DNA of 6,540 nucleotides from Synechococcaceae bacterium WB4_1_0192 (GTDB taxonomy: Bacteria; Cyanobacteriota; Cyanobacteriia; PCC-6307; Cyanobiaceae), in assembly GCA_009926195.1 (NCBI GenBank), contig RFPK01000117.1:1-6540 (forward strand), read 5' to 3'. The notes beneath the pieces were generated by a model. That model saw only the letters and a program-made list of their open reading frames with translations, was not told where the DNA came from and did not search any database. Made by a program: the position numbers and the translations under genes. This document shows positions 5,655-6,540 of the stretch, piece by piece. How positions within the stretch are numbered: position 1 is the stretch's first letter; every line of letters begins with the position of its first letter.

Positions 5655-6540
5655 TCAGGCGGGCGCGAAGCTGCCGTGCAGGCCATAGGGCAACGCCAGG
5701 GGCAGCTCCAGCACCGCCAGCTCCGCCAGGGACGACGCATCGAGGATCACCAGATCGCTGGCGCAGCGGGCGCCGTTCCAGACCACACACAGCACCCAGC
5801 CGTCGTCCTCGGCGCTGGCACCGGGGCGGGGCACCATCACCGGCTCGCTGACGAAGCCACGCGGCGCGGCGCTCCAGACGCGACGCTCACCGCTGATCAG
5901 ATCCAGCTTCTTGATCGCCTGGAGCGGATCGTTGCCCGTCTCCCGCTCGGCCACCGCCATCCAGCCATAGCGACAGGGCAGACCCTCACGCTCGGGGTTG
6001 ACCATCGCGAACTCACAGCAGCGCTCACTCAGGCGCGTGGTGCTGACCGTGCCGTCGCTGAGGTTGATGCGGCACTGCTCGAGCAGGCCCTCCGGCAGCA
6101 GCTCGAAGTCGATCGAACGGAAATCCACGTCCGGGCCGATCGAGGGGAAATCGCTGTAGTAGATGCTCTCCACCGCCAGGGTGTCGCCCTCCTCCCAGGC
6201 GTTGAGGTGGTGAAACACGAAGCCATCGGGGGCGTCGATCAGGCGGGGTTTCTGGCCGGCGAAGGCACCGCTGTCGCGCGGGATCAGCCAGAACCTGGCC
6301 TGCCCGCCGGGCTGCGACTGCAGGCACTGGGCCGCGCCCTTGCGGCCGAGCACATAGGGGAGGGGGTTGAAGGCGATGGCGTTCTGCAGGAACACCGCCC
6401 AGTTGGGCGTGATGGCGAAATCGTGCAGGAAGGCGAAGCCGTTGAAGCTGTCGCTGCGCTCGCTCAGCAGCTGGCCGGCCCTGACGCCACGGGCCGGGTC
6501 GTCCTCGGTGGCGAACTCCATCAGCCGGATCGTGCTGCGC
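5655..6540 (-). CDS. Carotenoid oxygenase (RPE65/CCD family), C-terminal part (cut by right edge)
   Basis: The minus-strand frame is open from the window edge to a TGA at 5655-5657, giving 294 visible residues of what is normally a ~480-500-residue non-heme Fe(II) dioxygenase that cleaves carotenoids or apocarotenoids at a double bond. Three of the four iron-binding histidines of the family are in view: the one in HDFAIT (codon 6423-6425), the one in FHHLNAWEE (first His, codon 6210-6212), and the near-terminal one in YGLHGSFAP (codon 5676-5678). The first ligand histidine and the N-terminus lie beyond the edge. An ATG at 6519-6521 is internal, because coding-like sequence (RSTIRL) continues upstream of it. 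The C-terminus is intact and ends with the usual PYGLHGSF. The substrate (beta-carotene, apocarotenal or other) and cleavage site cannot be told from this part. It is the first visible gene of a minus-strand run with YCII and possibly SIMPL. Confidence 0.93.
   Translation of the reverse strand, partial: RSTIRLMEFATEDDPARGVRAGQLLSERSDSFNGFAFLHDFAITPNWAVFLQNAIAFNPLPYVLGRKGAAQCLQSQPGGQARFWLIPRDSGAFAGQKPRLIDAPDGFVFHHLNAWEEGDTLAVESIYYSDFPSIGPDVDFRSIDFELLPEGLLEQCRINLSDGTVSTTRLSERCCEFAMVNPEREGLPCRYGWMAVAERETGNDPLQAIKKLDLISGERRVWSAAPRGFVSEPVMVPRPGASAEDDGWVLCVVWNGARCASDLVILDASSLAELAVLELPLALPYGLHGSFAPA

Noticed and set aside
1..6540. HIP1 (GCGATCGC) palindromes typical of many cyanobacteria
   Set aside because: Several near matches exist, such as GCGATCGA near 836-843, but by eye I found no exact octamer.

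Overview
The window reads as an ordinary stretch of chromosome from a high-GC picocyanobacterium of the Synechococcus/Cyanobium type. This rests on very high GC with strong G/C at third codon positions, on the gene mix (a cyanobacterial-style RecB-like nuclease, a phosphohexomutase, RdgB, and an RPE65-type carotenoid oxygenase), and on the absence of the exact HIP1 octamer GCGATCGC that is common in many freshwater cyanobacteria. The genus is an inference from memory of family sequences; no database search was possible.

Layout: (1) Positions 1-913, minus strand: the N-terminal ~304 codons of a TM0106-type RecB-like nuclease with a Cas4/AddB-like cysteine arrangement, cut by the left edge. (2) Positions 914-991: a short divergent intergenic region. 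(3) Plus strand, a likely co-directional run: phosphoglucomutase/phosphomannomutase (992-2458), an alpha/beta-hydrolase of lipase type (2527-3900) and the house-cleaning dITP/XTP pyrophosphatase RdgB (3905-4504). (4) Minus strand, converging on RdgB with a 16-bp tail-to-tail overlap: a secreted SIMPL (DUF541) protein (4489-5238), a small YCII-family protein (5323-5649) and a carotenoid oxygenase (5655 to the right edge, N-terminus missing). In transcription order the minus genes are carotenoid oxygenase, YCII, SIMPL.

The genes do not form an obvious single pathway. The phosphohexomutase would interconvert hexose 1- and 6-phosphates for glycogen and cell-surface sugars. RdgB removes deaminated purine nucleotides. 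The carotenoid oxygenase cleaves carotenoids or apocarotenoids, and the YCII gene starts within a few bases of its end. The lipase-like gene, locally richer in A/T, looks like the least native member of the plus-strand run. No RNA genes, insertion sequences, CRISPR arrays or clear mobile elements were seen, and no stretch longer than about 85 bases lacks a gene. I did not find an undescribed multi-gene system. The most unusual items are the apparently degenerate nuclease site of the RecB-like protein, the possible acquisition of the hydrolase, and the tight carotenoid oxygenase/YCII pair.
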